A DNA stretch of 64,000 bases, taken from Undaria pinnatifida (lineage: Eukaryota > Sar > Phaeophyceae > Laminariales > Alariaceae). Below, one piece after another: positions 22,277 to 33,804 of the stretch. The notes under the pieces are model-generated. The model made no database searches. It was not told the DNA's origin and worked only from the letters and a program-made list of their open reading frames with translations. The DNA lies in the NCBI GenBank assembly GCA_012845835.1, contig JABAKD010000026.1, positions 806,001 through 870,000 on the forward strand, given 5' to 3'. The first letter of the stretch is position 1. Each line of letters starts with the position of its first letter. The position numbers and the translations under genes were made by a program.

Positions 22277-23330
22277 CTATTCCACACCACACTTCTCTCC
22301 CAATTCTTCGGTGTACGTCTGTTGCGAAGTAGTCAACCTCCCTGCCTCCTTGTCTCTCTTGTAATAGCACTCCGAGTACCACTTGAGCTTGCCCAACGAC
22401 TTAACTGGAACGAGACGTCCGAGATCCTTTCCGAACTGATCACACCTTTCCTTCTTTCCCACGGCAAAAATATCATCAACATGCACCACTAGGTGCATCG
22501 CTACTTCCCGCCCTTCAACCAAACGAAAAACACACGGATCAGCCAAAAACTGCACAAACCTTAAAGCCCAAAGAGACTTCCTCGGCAATTCATACCACTA
22601 CCTGGACGCCTGTCTCAAACCATAAAGACCCTTGCTCAGCTTCACAACCTTCCCTGACAACGAACCACACCCTTCTAGCAATCGCATGTGGACATCCTCG
22701 GCAAGATCTGCCTCACAAAAGCCTGGTCTTTATCGAAATGGCACAACTCTAGGTCATGCTCACACGCCAACGCAGCCAACAAACGGACACTGGACGAAGC
22801 AACAGCAGGCGCGTACAAATTTCGAAAGTCAATGTACTCTGTCTGCATGTCACCCCTAGCTATAAGTGTCGCCGTCGCTTTCGTAGGCCAACCAAATTGA
22901 TTAACCTTCAGCCAAAAATGACTTTGCTACTGATAACGTTGTCTATTCGTTGCTACTCTTCAACAATATCGAACGCCCCGGCTTCAAGCAAACCGAGCAC
23001 TTCCCGCTTAGCCGCATCCTTGAACTGTACACCATGCCCCGCTGTCACGCGCCTCCCTGGATGTCTTGGGTGCGCGGAGGTCCTTGGCGTGGCAGAGGGG
23101 CATGTCGGGCCGCAGGTGAGAGGGTTGCATCTCGCGAAGAGCTGCGTCGACATCCTCCCGTGTGGCAAGGCGCGACACAAGGCCGAACGGCACTCCCCGC
23201 CTCGACGGCCCAAGTGACCAATAGCTGCCCCAGCTCTCCCCCCCGCCCATGGTGTCAATCGGCAGTGCACCTTTGCTCTCCTCCACACCCCCCGACCCCG
23301 CATGCTGCTTGCCTCCGCCACCCAGCTCAC
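22277..23330 (-). pseudogene. copia-1 reverse transcriptase
   Basis: The segment 22953-23330 ends in FKDAAKREVLGLLEAGAFD, the Copia start-of-RT block equivalent to W-x-x-A-x-x-x-E-x-x-[AS]-L. The ORF 22277-22588 carries LADPCVFRLVEGREVAMHLV then VHVDDIFAVGKKERCD with an intact catalytic DD pair, and PVKSLGKLKWYSECY. The motif A region (~22640-22900) is readable only in pieces. The frame ends with CGVE and a stop exactly where copia-2 begins, and coding resumes at 13086. RT copies the element RNA into DNA. Confidence 0.85.
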
Positions 23331-23358
23331 CAGATCCGTGCCCCTACAGGAGCACTCG

Positions 23359-24213
23359 TTACGCGTTCAGGGCCCGTCGGTTGGCCAGCAGCGACAGCAG
23401 CACATCCCCCCCCGCATGACATAGGAGTTTTACCCCGTAATCCAACGGCGTCGCCTCAGGCAGCGGCGTAGAGACGGCTTCTTCGGCCACGCCTGAAAGC
23501 TGGCGGCCCTCCGACCTGGTCCTTCTCGGCACGCACTCATCGCCCGTTTCGCCCACCATCCTCGTTGCGGGGGGGGTGAGCAGCGACGAATATCCTGGGG
23601 CGACCGGCGGCGGCTGTCTTCTCCTGTACGTCCGCGGGGTCGGTGTCGCTGCCGGCGATGGTGATGACGACGTCGTCGAGGCGTCGTCCGCGATGGAATA
23701 GGAATACCACTCCGGCATCGACGACCATGCGGCAGGCGGTGTGTGAGCACTGGTCGAGTGCACTGGCGGCGGACTGGCAGCGGCAGGCGGCATACCAGTC
23801 GGTCCGGGCGGCGTCGAGATGTGAGCGCTGGGTGAATGCGCGAACGGCGGCGACGACGACAGCAGCGGTGTTGGCGACCAGGTGGCTGCTGCAGACGGCA
23901 TACGGACAGTGGCGGGCGGCGACGAGCGAGGAGTGTGAGCTCTTGACGAGTACGCAGGCGGTGGACTGGCAGCGGCAGGCGGCATACCAGTCGGTCCGGG
24001 CAGCGGGGAGATGTGAGTTCGGGTGAGTGCGCGGACGAGGCCGACGACGACAGCAGCGGTGGTGGCGGCCAGGTGGCTGCTGCAGACGGTGTACCGGCAG
24101 TGGCGGTCGGCGTCGAGGTAATCTCGAATGACACCCCCGGCGGCGTGGGCGGTTCTGGCGCGGAAGGGGTAGTACTGAACCCCCCCCACCCCGACTGTGG
24201 CAGCGACGCCCAT
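23359..24213 (-). pseudogene. copia-1 Pro/Ala/Ser-rich linker between integrase and RT
   Basis: A 284-residue open frame with an internal duplication: GPTGMPPAAASPPP occurs twice about 70 residues apart with similar flanks. It lies between the integrase C-terminus and RT start, where Copia elements have a variable linker. Composition is low-complexity; no domain. All three reading frames are open over parts of it because of GC-rich repeats. Confidence 0.55.
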
Positions 24214-24227
24214 GTTACGTTGCTAGA

Positions 24228-25101
24228 TTAGCATACGCGCCCTGTGTCAGCCCTGAGTACCTTCACACAGCAGTCGACATGTTGTCGTCCGCGTTCAGAA
24301 AGTAGTGCGGCACTGCGTTGTCGTTCAGCTTCGACTTCCTCTCCCGGTACATGAAACCGTACTGAAAAAACGGCACAACGAAGAAAGCACCCTTCTTGCC
24401 GGTGAACAGCTCCTTCGGCGACGCGCGACCGGGGTTTGAAGGGGAAGCAGCCTTCTTGGGCTTCTGCGCGGAATCCTTCACCGATTCCGCCCAGAGCTTG
24501 TCCCCGCGAGCATCCCAGCCGCGAACACACGACAATCCCCCCGGCCCCAAGCGTCGATCCGCGGCGCGGCGAGATGCCATAGCGATTTTGTTGCAACGCT
24601 GGATTGCATTCTCCACTCCACCATTGTATTGCTGCGCTACGGGGAGGGAGTCCTGCACGGCGATTCCTATGGTGGAGCAAAAGTCGCGGAATGGAAGTTC
24701 TTGCTGGTCCAGAGCGAATCGCAGTCGCTACGAACACTCCGTATCCTCGTCCCCGCCTTGTGGCCGAGATCGACGATACACCGCCGGAAGACGGCCACGG
24801 CGTCAGACTTTCAACGAAATGCGTAGTTTGCGATGTAGCCTGTTGCAGCATCGACAGCATAGAACATGTAGTGGTTGCCGCCTATGGTGGTGGTGTACGG
24901 GCCGCACATGTCGAGATGTAGGAGATCGCCAGGCGCCTTCCCCGCTCGTCCCCCGCTTTTTTTCGGCACATCCGCTCTCGTCCCCCTCCCCGGTATGCAC
25001 GTAGTGCAGAGTTCCATCCGTCCAGTGAGGGCGATCCCTCGCTGCCGAGCAGATTCCCTCAAAATAGGTTCGGACAGGTGGCCGGCGCGGTCGTGGAACA
25101 C
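24228..25101 (-). pseudogene. copia-1 integrase
   Basis: The N-terminal HHCC zinc finger is visible in FHDRAGHLSEPIL followed about 17 residues later by ELCTTCIPG. Next is GDLLHLDMCGPY with the first catalytic Asp of the DDE core. The region with the second Asp is scrambled between frames. The Glu helix is in QYNGGVENAIQRCNKIAMAS. The Copia integrase C-terminus appears as SPKELFTGKKGAFF and YRERKSKLNDNAVPHYFL. The protein would insert element cDNA. Frameshifts near 24660-24860 break it. Confidence 0.85.
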
Positions 25102-25244
25102 GTTAATATCGACTCGCTTGCGATCGTTGCCAACATGGAAAGGGTTTTAAACGGGGCTCAAAATAGCCAACGCACACTCATCACCCTCTCTGTCTTGCAT
25201 CATACGGTCGAAATTGTCCAATTCTACGGCATACGCCTCCGCCT

Positions 25245-25991
25245 TCACGTCAGAAATGCTCTGGGGTCGATAAATCCATGCCGTACTCGAATCACACGTA
25301 GTGGGGTGGGATAAGGCAGTCTCAAGCTCAAATTCCAACTCCATGATGAAGCCATCACAACGCTCGAAGGTTGTATTAGGTTGGTTTCGCTAAGAGGAAC
25401 CGGGGGGGACATGCAGGCAGCACACACGAATGCACTGTCACGCGAAGCACCAACTGGCATCGGTGGGTTGCAAGCAGAACACTCGGGGGCACTCTCATTC
25501 GCTACATCCACTGGCAACGGAGGAGGGGGTAGTCGGGTGGCGTGGAGGGAGTCGTTCGTCGATCCCCGAATGAAGCGGAGCCTTCCCGCCTGTGTACCAG
25601 CGGGGTTTACAGAGAAGTAGTTTCTGTGCGCCACCTTCCAACTCGAGAAAAGGTTAAAGCCATGCCACGGAGTGTAAATCACATCTTGCACACACGCCAC
25701 AACATCCTCCGGGTTTCCGTGTTCATCGAGCTGGTGAAATACAAAATTGACGTTCCCAATTTACTCTACTATGATCACCCCTGAATCGCCTATCTGAATG
25801 TACTGGTCGGTGGGGTGGTGAATATTGTACATGCCCTCTTTGTTGTTGGACATCATGGCACTTGCTCCTGAGTGCGCATCCCATTCCTCGCTACCATACG
25901 GCATAGGTTGCCCCGAGGTACACCGAAGGGCGCTAGAAACACGTGTTATCAACGCTGGCTCAACACGTCTTACAGCGCTATCACGCACCAC
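25245..25991 (-). pseudogene. copia-1 aspartic protease
   Basis: The frame 25761-25991 reads EEWDAHSGASAMMSNNKEG then DQYIQIGDSG, matching the Copia retropepsin block W-x-x-D-S-G-A. Alignment puts His where the catalytic Asp should be. The next frame (25245-25700) has VQDVIYTPWHGFNLFSSWKV, the typical post-protease block V-L-Y-V-P-x-x-x-x-N-L-[FL]-S. A Pro-rich insertion containing two CSAC/CAAC pairs follows. Protease would cleave the Gag-Pol polyprotein; this copy is predicted dead. Confidence 0.8.
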
Positions 25992-26002
25992 ACCATCACG
26001 AT

Positions 26003-27785
26003 CTACAGCAACAGAACCACTAGACTCAAGACTTCCATATTTTCACAGTACGTGCGACGACGAGCTGCAGGGGAGCACCGCTGGCTTGAGCTGCACCGGG
26101 ACCCGGAAAAGAGAGATTTGCAGTAGCAGAGGTAGACGTGGCAGGAAGCGTGGCCCCTTGCTGTTGTTGGAGCTGCTGCTGCTGCTGCTGCTCGGGAGTC
26201 CCCGACTCCGCCGTCGGTGGTGGTGGTGACCAGTGCCCCGCTGCTGCCCCCCACCCCGAGTACCCCATGTATTCGTTCTCGGATGGATGACCTGCTGCAA
26301 AAGCGTGCCACGGTGCGGTGGGAAATTTTCTAGGCGGAAAAATTAGCGAAAAATTCGGCGGCGAATTAGACGGAAAATTAGGCGGTGGCATCTGTCCGAA
26401 GCCCTCGCCCCTGCCTCGGCCGCCCCCGCCCGAAGGATGATGCCGGTTCTCGTGGCCACGTCATTCGGGAAAGGGGTTTGCATCCCAGCCAGGCCCGGGT
26501 CCGTGTCCTGGCGGCGGCGTTCTCTGCCGCTCCGGCGGGTGGACCCGACTCCAACGCGCACCCGAGTCGTTTGAGTACGGTTCCTGTCGATATTTACCTT
26601 CCGCCCCACGCCCTCCTCCGAGTTGGGCGTACGGCCCGAGTCCCCGCGTCTGCAGATATTTGGGGAACTCGCCGTAGTATCTGTCGAATTCTCGACGCAT
26701 TACGATGCATTCGGGGGCGTTGTGGCCTTGCCCCTCGCCGTGGTGCGCGCAGTAGGTGTACGATCGGTCGCGCTCTCCACACCCTCGATCACCAGCATTC
26801 CTCTCACCCCGGTCGCCCCGACCCACGCCGGCTGCGGTCAAGGCATGCTTTTTCTCCTCTCTCTCTTCTCCTGATCTCACATTGCGCTCCAGCTCGTGAG
26901 CAGCTTTCCTGAGAGAATATTTCATGGTACGACTAGAAAAATCGGGAAGGAGAAGCACGTGGTCACTACATAGCTTGAAATATGTTAGCATTCCACGGAA
27001 ATATGTTTGCACATAGATGCGTCTGGTCGCTTATCTCCGTACGATTCCAGCGCCATCCTTATGGCCTTTGCCCTGCCGTAAAACGACATGATGTTCTATC
27101 CCTCCTGCCTCTGTTCATTCCACTCATCCTCTACTATTTCCCTCCCATGTTCGCTTTTGACAGCGTAGTGGGACTTAAACACCCACCACGCTTCTTGGGG
27201 TGACCCCGCAGCAAAAATCGTTTTAAGGACTGGTTGGGCTGTGATCTTTGCGATTAGTGGTGACCATAGCTTGAGCGACTTATCTACTGCCTCCTCCCCA
27301 AGGTAACTCCTGAGTCGTGACAGGTCAACATCCGGAAGCCCTACTGGTATCGATTCTCCCTTCAATGCGTCCATCAACCCTTCAGCCGAGGCCCAGGAAA
27401 GAACAGAACCTCGGAAAACAAGAAAAGCTGACGCAACACTTTGCCCGCTCTCAAACGTTCCCGACCAAGCAAGCATTTCATTTTTTTAAAGAAGTTTTGT
27501 GGGTCCAGACTCGTACGCGCCTCTTGGGGCAGTTGGCCTTGCCTCGTTGGTCATCTGCAGTACCTGGCGATGGGAGTTAGCTAGGTCCGCGATCATGCTC
27601 GATGAAGTTGCTGATGGAGGTTCTTTATGATGTTGTGCATTGGCATGGAAGGGCTCGCGTCCCCCTCCTCCATGATGTTGTACATTGGCGGAGGAAGACT
27701 CGCATCCCTCTCTCCCGTTGCCTACTCTGCCTGGAGGGGTGTTTAACCTTTCCCCCGACGAAGGTCTTGCGTCGGTTCTCCTCAT
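26003..27785 (-). pseudogene. copia-1 gag
   Basis: Three frames in order. 27486-27785 is the N-terminus. 27096-27476 is a Copia gag core (SYLGEEAVDKSLKLW, SPQEAWWVFKSHYAVKS). 26461-27012 ends with YCAHHGEGQGHNAPEC, a zinc-binding knuckle of C-x2-H-x5-H-x4-C spacing. Downstream to 26003 the frame is Pro/Gln-rich. At ~26340 there are repeated NFPSNSPPNF-like tetrapeptides encoded by AAATTAGGCGG-like units. Gag forms the virus-like particle in Copia elements. Frameshifts divide it. Confidence 0.8.
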
Positions 27786-27829
27786 TGGCGCTTAGCAAAC
27801 TCGTTCGATGGAGATCGTTGAAGCTAGCG

Positions 27830-28326
27830 TGTGGAGTAGGTTGGTACGTGTGGCGCCCCGGTGGTGGTGTAGGTGGAGAAGAACGGTGGCGCATTTGCCG
27901 GTGATCCGTAGACTACGTACTACTCACTAAGGCGGGTGTAATAACCCGATTTACGTGTGTGGTGGAGCGTGGTAGCTCAGGGGTGATAACCTAGAAATAG
28001 AACTCGGAACTGTGGCGTTGTAGCCGGGATATAAATACACAGGCGTGGTAACCGTGCAGTGGTGAAGGCGTAATAGCCCTTGCAATATAGATGAGGCGTG
28101 GTAGCCCTTGGCGTGGTAGCCGTAGAAGAGACAGAAAAAGCACAAGATAGAGGTAAAAATAGAGTTAAAAAATATAGTGGTATTATTCGGGCTCATGAAA
28201 ACCCACAAAACACAATCCCGTTGTGGAAATCCATCCCACACATATACGAAATCCCCGAAATTCTTCGATCCATCTTTTCGACGGATTCTTGTCTGCAATC
28301 TGACAATGGAGTGAGTACGTCCGACC
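27830..28326 (-). repeat. copia-1 5' LTR
   Basis: Matches 11554-12053. Its last base reads c instead of a (CCGACC), the likely product of a point mutation. Immediately inside (27800-27829) I see no canonical tRNA 3'-end complement, so the primer is unassigned. Confidence 0.8.
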
Positions 28327-29475
28327 CTCGTAAAAAACGCACGATACGAAGGTGCACAAGATAAATGATCCATTGTGCAAGCTGAACTCTCATGGCCGTG
28401 GGTATCCACTCAACTACGGCATAGAGTTCCTCCGTTTCACCAACTAACCAACTCGCGGCTACAAACTACTGCAATACAAAAAAGCAGAGGTTAGGCTGCA
28501 TGCACCGTACGAACCGGACGGTAATTGTTAGCACAGACGAACGCGCCTTCTGTCTGGAGTGCTGGCAGAGTGACGACCCGCGGGCATGAAGTCTAGAAAA
28601 GAGCAATCGAACCAAAAACCACAATGCAAATATCGATGATCGCCCCGTCTTCCGGGGTTATGTGACCGGTTGCAGCGCAGCTACGACGCCAGTGCCTGAA
28701 AATTAAAAAAATTGGGCGGTCATTCCTCGTCAAGTGTTTGCAACTCCACGAACTCTACAAAATCAGTGACGTAAGTAACATGTTGTACTCCTGTCTCGTT
28801 GAAAAAAAAATGAACAAAGACGATCGCTGCTCTCGTGATGATGGTGTGCTTGCGGTTCGTGGGTTTCCCTGTGCCATCCTCCTGCTGTGGTTCTCCATTT
28901 GCCGCCGCATCGCCCTAGCTCACTCGGCCCGCTCATTCGCTCTTGCTCTCGTTGACGCTCAATTCCAATCGGTTCCCCTCCTCCCCCGTACCGAAAAACA
29001 AAATGCTTCTCGCAGCTTGCAGTGCTGATCTGGAAAAGAAAAGTTATCGTTCATGGAGAGTTCAATCCGTCTCTTCCCCGCCCGTCGACGCTCAGTCGCC
29101 CCTCCTCCTTCGTCGTCGAATCCAGCCTCCCGCCACAGTAGTTCCCTCCACTGAAACCAAGACCGCCCTAAAGTGTGGCTCGTGGTGGCGTCTGCCTCCG
29201 CGCACGAGCAGCCCGATTAAGCATTGTTGCTCCGCCACTGCTGCCTGAAAAAACGGGCGAATCGTGGGTGACCATGCCTAATGCATCACGTACGACCCAA
29301 CTCTACCGTCACGCCTAAGCCTGACGGCCACACGCAGCAGCATAAAGGTATCACTCCGTGAGGGTGAGTCCGGCCTTACACGCTCCAGAAATACCCCCCA
29401 CACTTGCTACAAGCCTGCTAGTGCATGCCTCGCTGTATGCCTTCCCGAGGCCTGAGTTGTCTTATACGTTGTCTC
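28327..29475 (-). mobile_element. X2: main part of the X element split by copia-1
   Basis: Continues the X copy begun at 11430-11553. It starts at CTCGTAAAAAACGCAC and shares with X1 and X3 the TGGATACCCGTGG, GTAGTTTGTAGC and GGGTCGTCACTCTG landmarks (reverse orientation), the GCTTAATCGGGATGC/GATTAAGCATTG block and the GGTGTAAGGCCGGACTC/GTCCGGCCTTACACG block. The far end near 29475 no longer matches X1 well. Confidence 0.7.
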
Positions 29476-29844
29476 ATACTCAACGCTTCTTGGCCTACAC
29501 CAGACTCGTATTTCTGTCGAGTTTTTGTGCCGCCGTGTACGTTCAATTACTTTCGTACCTCGATAAACACCTCCCTGCTGGCGAGGATACACTGTATCAT
29601 ATTTATGACACAGTCGATGTACTAGTACCACTTTGTTGTAGTATTACATTTTTTTTCGCTTCGCTTTCCATTCTTCTCGTTATTCTATACTCTTCATTGT
29701 TTCGTTTCTTTAGTGTTCTCTTTTCTCTACCTCGCCAACTTTTAATAGTTTTTGTTTTTTTTTCATCGGATTTGTATATTTGTTTAATTTCCTGAGTGGC
29801 ATGCGATGTACGTAGTGGCAGTAGTAGTAGTTCAGTAGTAGTAG

Positions 29845-30105
<261 letters not shown>

Positions 30106-30245
30106 TTGTCACATTATCTCGCATAGTCAGGTCCGTGGTCACAGGACATGCTCCAGTCACTCTGGAGCTGAGGAATACCCCAGAGCAAATATTCACAAAC
30201 GAAACAAACAAAGGTGGTACTAAGTGGTACACGTATATTATATAA
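30106..30245 (-). mobile_element. Z1: short (AAC)n-tailed repeat
   Basis: Shares GTCCGTGGTCACAGGACA, GCTCCAGTCACTCTGGAGC (a perfect 7-bp-arm hairpin), GAGGAATACCCCAG and GGTGGTAC with Z2 (42040), Z3 (51374) and Z4 (58834). Read on the minus strand, the microsatellite is a 3' (AAC)n tail, as in tailed SINE-like retroposons. Confidence 0.7.
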
Positions 30246-30640
30246 ACTGTAGTTACAAGGGGGGTGGCCGACCTATATACTTCAAAGTATTTAATAAGGA
30301 CACACAACCCGTAATACGCGCGATCGGAGCATCACACAACGTGCAAAGATGAGTTTCGACAAAATATTCGATCTCACAGCTGAAGTGTGCTTTAATTAAT
30401 AAAATAAAGAAAAATACACTCCAGCTGTGAGATCGAAGGTTTGCGAACTCAACTTTGCAAGCTGTATGTGATACGTACTCCGATCGCGCGTACTACGGGT
30501 GTGTCGTATTGGTCGGAGACTCCCCTTGCAACTACAGTGTAGCTTATCATGGTCAACAGGGTGATGTTAGTCGGTCTGTGCGCGGAAATATAAAATCCGT
30601 TTTTGAGGGGGACAAAATCTGACAGCTGTGTAGACTATAT
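30246..30640. repeat. W2: inverted-repeat W fragment
   Basis: Two W ends face each other. The left arm carries AGTTACAAGG, TAATACGCGCGATCGGAG, GTGCAAAGATGAGTTTCG and GATCTCACAGCTG. The right arm carries the reverse complements in reverse order from 30418 to 30540. The centre is an AT-rich stretch at ~30390-30415. The right arm continues as ordinary W to ~30640. Confidence 0.8.
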
Positions 30641-30644
30641 ATCA

Positions 30645-30745
30645 GACAAACTTTGACTTTTTGGGCGTTTCCGGACCTTCCTGAGCTCCAGCACCTTTGT
30701 GTGACCACGGACTCTAAATGTTTTTACAAGAGTTAATGTAAAAAA
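30645..30745 (+). mobile_element. X-type 3' tail fragment before YR-R
   Basis: Reads CCTTCCTGAGCTCCAGCACC, GTGTGACCACGGACTCTA and TTTTTACAAGAGTTAATGT, as at the end of X1 (21715-21785). It ends where repeat A1 of YR-R begins. Confidence 0.75.
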
Positions 30746-30749
30746 ACTC

Positions 30750-31095
30750 AAGGAGGAAAGTTGTCGTCGGGGCAACCTGGTGTTTGAGGGTAACGGGTAG
30801 AAAGGTAGAACAGCAGAAGAACGGGAAACCTCGGGGTTTTCAATGGAGAGTGCAGGATGTTGGGTACGGGGTATCATAGAGAAAATGAAAGTTCTGGATA
30901 ATTGTGAGAAAGTAAGATCGAGAGGTCAGGTACCAACAAGCAACTGTAGAGCGGTGTGAAGCGGGGGATCGTCGGTGCAGCGAATAGCCAAAAAATAAGT
31001 TGCTAACGGGCGAGGCCCTGCACGAGCTAAAGAAGACCGGGGCAGAAGACAAGGGACGTCAGGGAGGCGTCAAGTTGTTTCTTTCATCAAGTTTT
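30750..31095 (+). repeat. YR-R terminal repeat A1
   Basis: Starts GGAAAGTTGTCGTCGGGGCA and is repeated at 37518-37680 (GGAAGGTTGTCGTCGGGGCA). It matches YR-L A1 and A2 in reverse complement, including CAGAAGACAAGGGACGTCAG. Confidence 0.8.
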
Positions 31096-31133
31096 TCTTT
31101 TTTTTCTGTTTTTATTTCGCTTTCTGGGTTGCT

Positions 31134-33804
31134 GTGTTGAAGTGTGAGCATTGCCGAGATCAGCAGTCGTCGGGAGGAACGAGCAAGGATGGAGGGTCTC
31201 GCCCACCCAACAACAGGACAAGGACCAGGACCAGGACAACCTGGTGGGAGGCCCAGGCCCAACGCAGTCGGGAGGCGGAGCAACCGGGAGCGTGGAAGAA
31301 GGTACAGGGCACGGGAATACGCTCGCAACCGTTTGTGCGTCGTCCAGTAGAAGCGTGCAGTTCCCGGAGGTCGAATCACAGGCGCGTCACGGGGACCACA
31401 GACGGTGAGGTAGAAGAAATACACGCGTATCGCCAGGCAGAGAAGGAAGGAGTTCACTTAGGCACCACCACCAACAAACCAACCACGCCCAACATGCCCA
31501 ACCCCCGCAACGTCACCAAAGTTTTCCCCGAGCGGAATCTCGGGGCCCCCTATTGGCGGGTGGGAGGAGTTCGTATCAGCAGGAGGCAGGGGCGCAGCGG
31601 AATTAAAGCCAGCTGGCGGTTTGAAACGGGCCATCACAGGCGCCCTGAGGACCGGACCCAGGCTACGGTAGGGGGGTCCCCTTTTGGACTTTTTTTTTCA
31701 GTGGCTAGGGGTCACTCGCGCGAGTAACCCCTTTGTTGCTGTGCAATCTTACGTTTTCTTTATGTTTTACATTGACGAAATCAATCCGCAATGCAAAGGT
31801 GATCTAAGCTGCGTTAAACCAAGTGCCTAAACCATCTTCATCCGTAGGGTAAAAAGCTACTCGTGCGAGTGGCTCAAACACACCAGTGAAAAAGGGGGTA
31901 CCCCCCCTACCGTAGCCTTGGTCACCGGTAGGAGCTTCGCACCACCCGCAGCAAGGTTGGACCCCGCAGCTGCAGTATGACACGGGCGCACAACAGCAGA
32001 TGCAGCAAGGCGAGGCAACACAGCAACAAAGGGCGGCAATGGGGGGGGGGGAATACAGCAACAACAGCACCAGCAGCGGGGTTGGTCATCGCAGCAGCTG
32101 AGCAAGGACGCATCACGGCAACAGCAGCAGCAGGGGTGGCCAACGCAGCAGCCGCATAGCGGAGGCACGCCACAGCAGCCGCAGCAAGGGTGCGGACCAG
32201 AACAGGGGGGGGTGGGGGGGGGGGGCGATGGGGAGGAGATGCAGTAGGTGCAGTGAGCCCGCGGCAGAAGCAGTTATACTGGCAGCAGCGGCTACACCCA
32301 AGCAGTCAGAAGCAGCAGTTACACAAGAGATGCTTCGGGAAAGTGAGCGCGTTGGAGTTAGAAGGGTGGGGACAGCGACCGCAGCAGTTGGGAGCGCCCT
32401 TAGGGCAGTGAGGACGGGGGGAGGGCGGTAGAAGCCAGTCAGAGATGGGTCCGCCGAGGCTGCAACAGCAACATAATCACGGGATGGAGAGACGGGAGCG
32501 TCATTTTCTATGGCAACGGGCCGCGGTGGCGGGAGGGGGGGGGGTTATGCGTTTTTTGTCAGGGGGGCAAGGGAGAGCAGGGGCAGGGGGAGGGGGTGCG
32601 GGGTGGCGGGAAGGATACTATTACCCATCTCTGACGGAAACATTGTGGGGGAAAGGCAAAAGCACGATGGTAGTCTGGGCGTCCCTACGCGGGGACGGGA
32701 AGGTACCACCGTTCTCCTCCGTGGAGGCGATGAGCATGGTCTCGAAAGGTTTCATAATTGGGGGAGAGAGCGCCCAGCAGATAGCAAGACTGAGCAACAT
32801 CAATGTCCGCAACTTCTCCCAGAGGGATCATTTTGGTTTCGGGGGAGGGACGGCGCAGGTATCTCTGAACCACAGGGTGATGGCCGTGTTTCTGTTGCTA
32901 ACACCTCATGCGGTACGTGGTGAACGGAATAAAGCCTTCGGAAAAGCATCGCTTCGACGGACGGACAAGGTGGTGGAGTGCTTTCGCGCGGTGACGCAAG
33001 AGGTGAGGACGTTTTACGCGCAGAGTACAAGGATTACCCTAACAGAACCAATAAAAAAAATACAAGGGCAAATTCGTCCAATGTTTAAACAAAAAAAACC
33101 AGGAGTGGACGGAGGACGTATCCCGGCAGGCGCGCATGCTGAAGCAGGAGGTCGAGACGTTCCCGGGTCCGAGTGACGTATATCCGATGCCACTACCGCT
33201 TTTAACGCGAACCCATACGTGGGTTACAACGGCACCCATCTACCTGGCGGACATAGGGTACGCAGAGGAGCCCACCGCCGGGGGGTATAGGAATATATCG
33301 GTGGGGGGGAGGGGAGGGGGCAATCGAGACCGGGGCGTCGGGAGGGTGGGGTGAGGATGAGGGGGGGCGAACAAGGAGCGGAAGGGGTTGGGGTGGGAGG
33401 AGGAGAAGGAGGCGGATGGGGGTAGCGGGTTAGGCTGGGTGGGGTGGTGGGGAGGGGGAGGAGGAGAGAAGGGGGGGAAGGAAGGAGGAGCGGGGGAAGG
33501 GGCACATGACCGAACATGCCGGGACTACGAAGAACTCGGGGCATACTTTCAGGTGCAAAGGGAGGGGATGCCATGCAGATACCGGCACGAAGGTGGTTAC
33601 CAAATCTCGAAGAGTGCATTTTCTGCTGAAGGCGGGGGCAGGGTCGGGAAAGCGGAGCAGGGTAGAGGAGGAGGAGGAGAGGATGTCGGGGGGAAGAAAG
33701 GGAGAGGGGGGAGGGAGGGAAGACGCGGACCGGCGAAAAAATTGAGGGCACGGGCTCCGCGGCGCGGCGGGGCCATCGAGGGGAGCTACCGACACCAGGT
33801 CTGA
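31134..33804 (+). pseudogene. ORF1 (gag-like) of YR-R, interrupted by a MITE
   Basis: Counterpart of YR-L ORF1. A Gly/Arg/Asn-rich N-terminal part (31134-31650) is followed by the MITE, then a CAG/CAA-rich stretch (31970-32500). The conserved block GGESAQQIARLSNINVRNFS comes next (32445-33176, continuing to NFSQRDHFGFGGGTAQVSL). The end (33388-33804) has GAHDRTCRDYEELGAYF and MPCRYRHEGGY. G runs cause frame changes. A nucleic-acid-binding structural role is inferred from its position. Confidence 0.6.
31655..31923. mobile_element. 269-bp MITE with TIRs inside YR-R
   Basis: Termini GACCCAGGCTACGGTAGG (31655) and, at the right end in reverse complement, GACCAAGGCTACGGTAGG. ACCG flanks both sides (31651-31654 and 31924-31927). 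YR-L has the uninterrupted site (GGACCGGTAGGAGC in reverse complement at about 10508-10525), which proves insertion and a 4-bp duplication. It contains GGGGTCACTCGCGCGAGTAA, a near-perfect palindrome, and a second ACTCGTGCGAGT palindrome. No ORF. Confidence 0.85.

Larger units (their letters stand above)
11554..28326 (-). mobile_element. copia-1: Ty1/copia LTR retrotransposon, interrupted by copia-2
   Basis: A minus-strand element with two ~500-bp LTRs (11554-12053 and 27830-28326). In element orientation the LTR starts TGTCGGACATAC and ends CTACTCCACA, so it has TG...CA ends. Gag, protease, integrase, RT and RNase H follow in Copia order, but the RT/RNase H part is split by copia-2 (13087-22274). 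A purine tract AGGGGGGCT lies just before the 3' LTR (12054-12065). The target-site duplication is cccgt (11549-11553) versus ctcgt (28327-28331), with one mismatch, and the two flanks join into one X element. All ORFs are broken. Confidence 0.8.

Noticed and set aside
23643-24026. Plus-strand ORF with repeated WQRQAAYQSVRAA words
   Set aside because: It is the other strand of the duplicated Pro/Ala-rich copia-1 linker.
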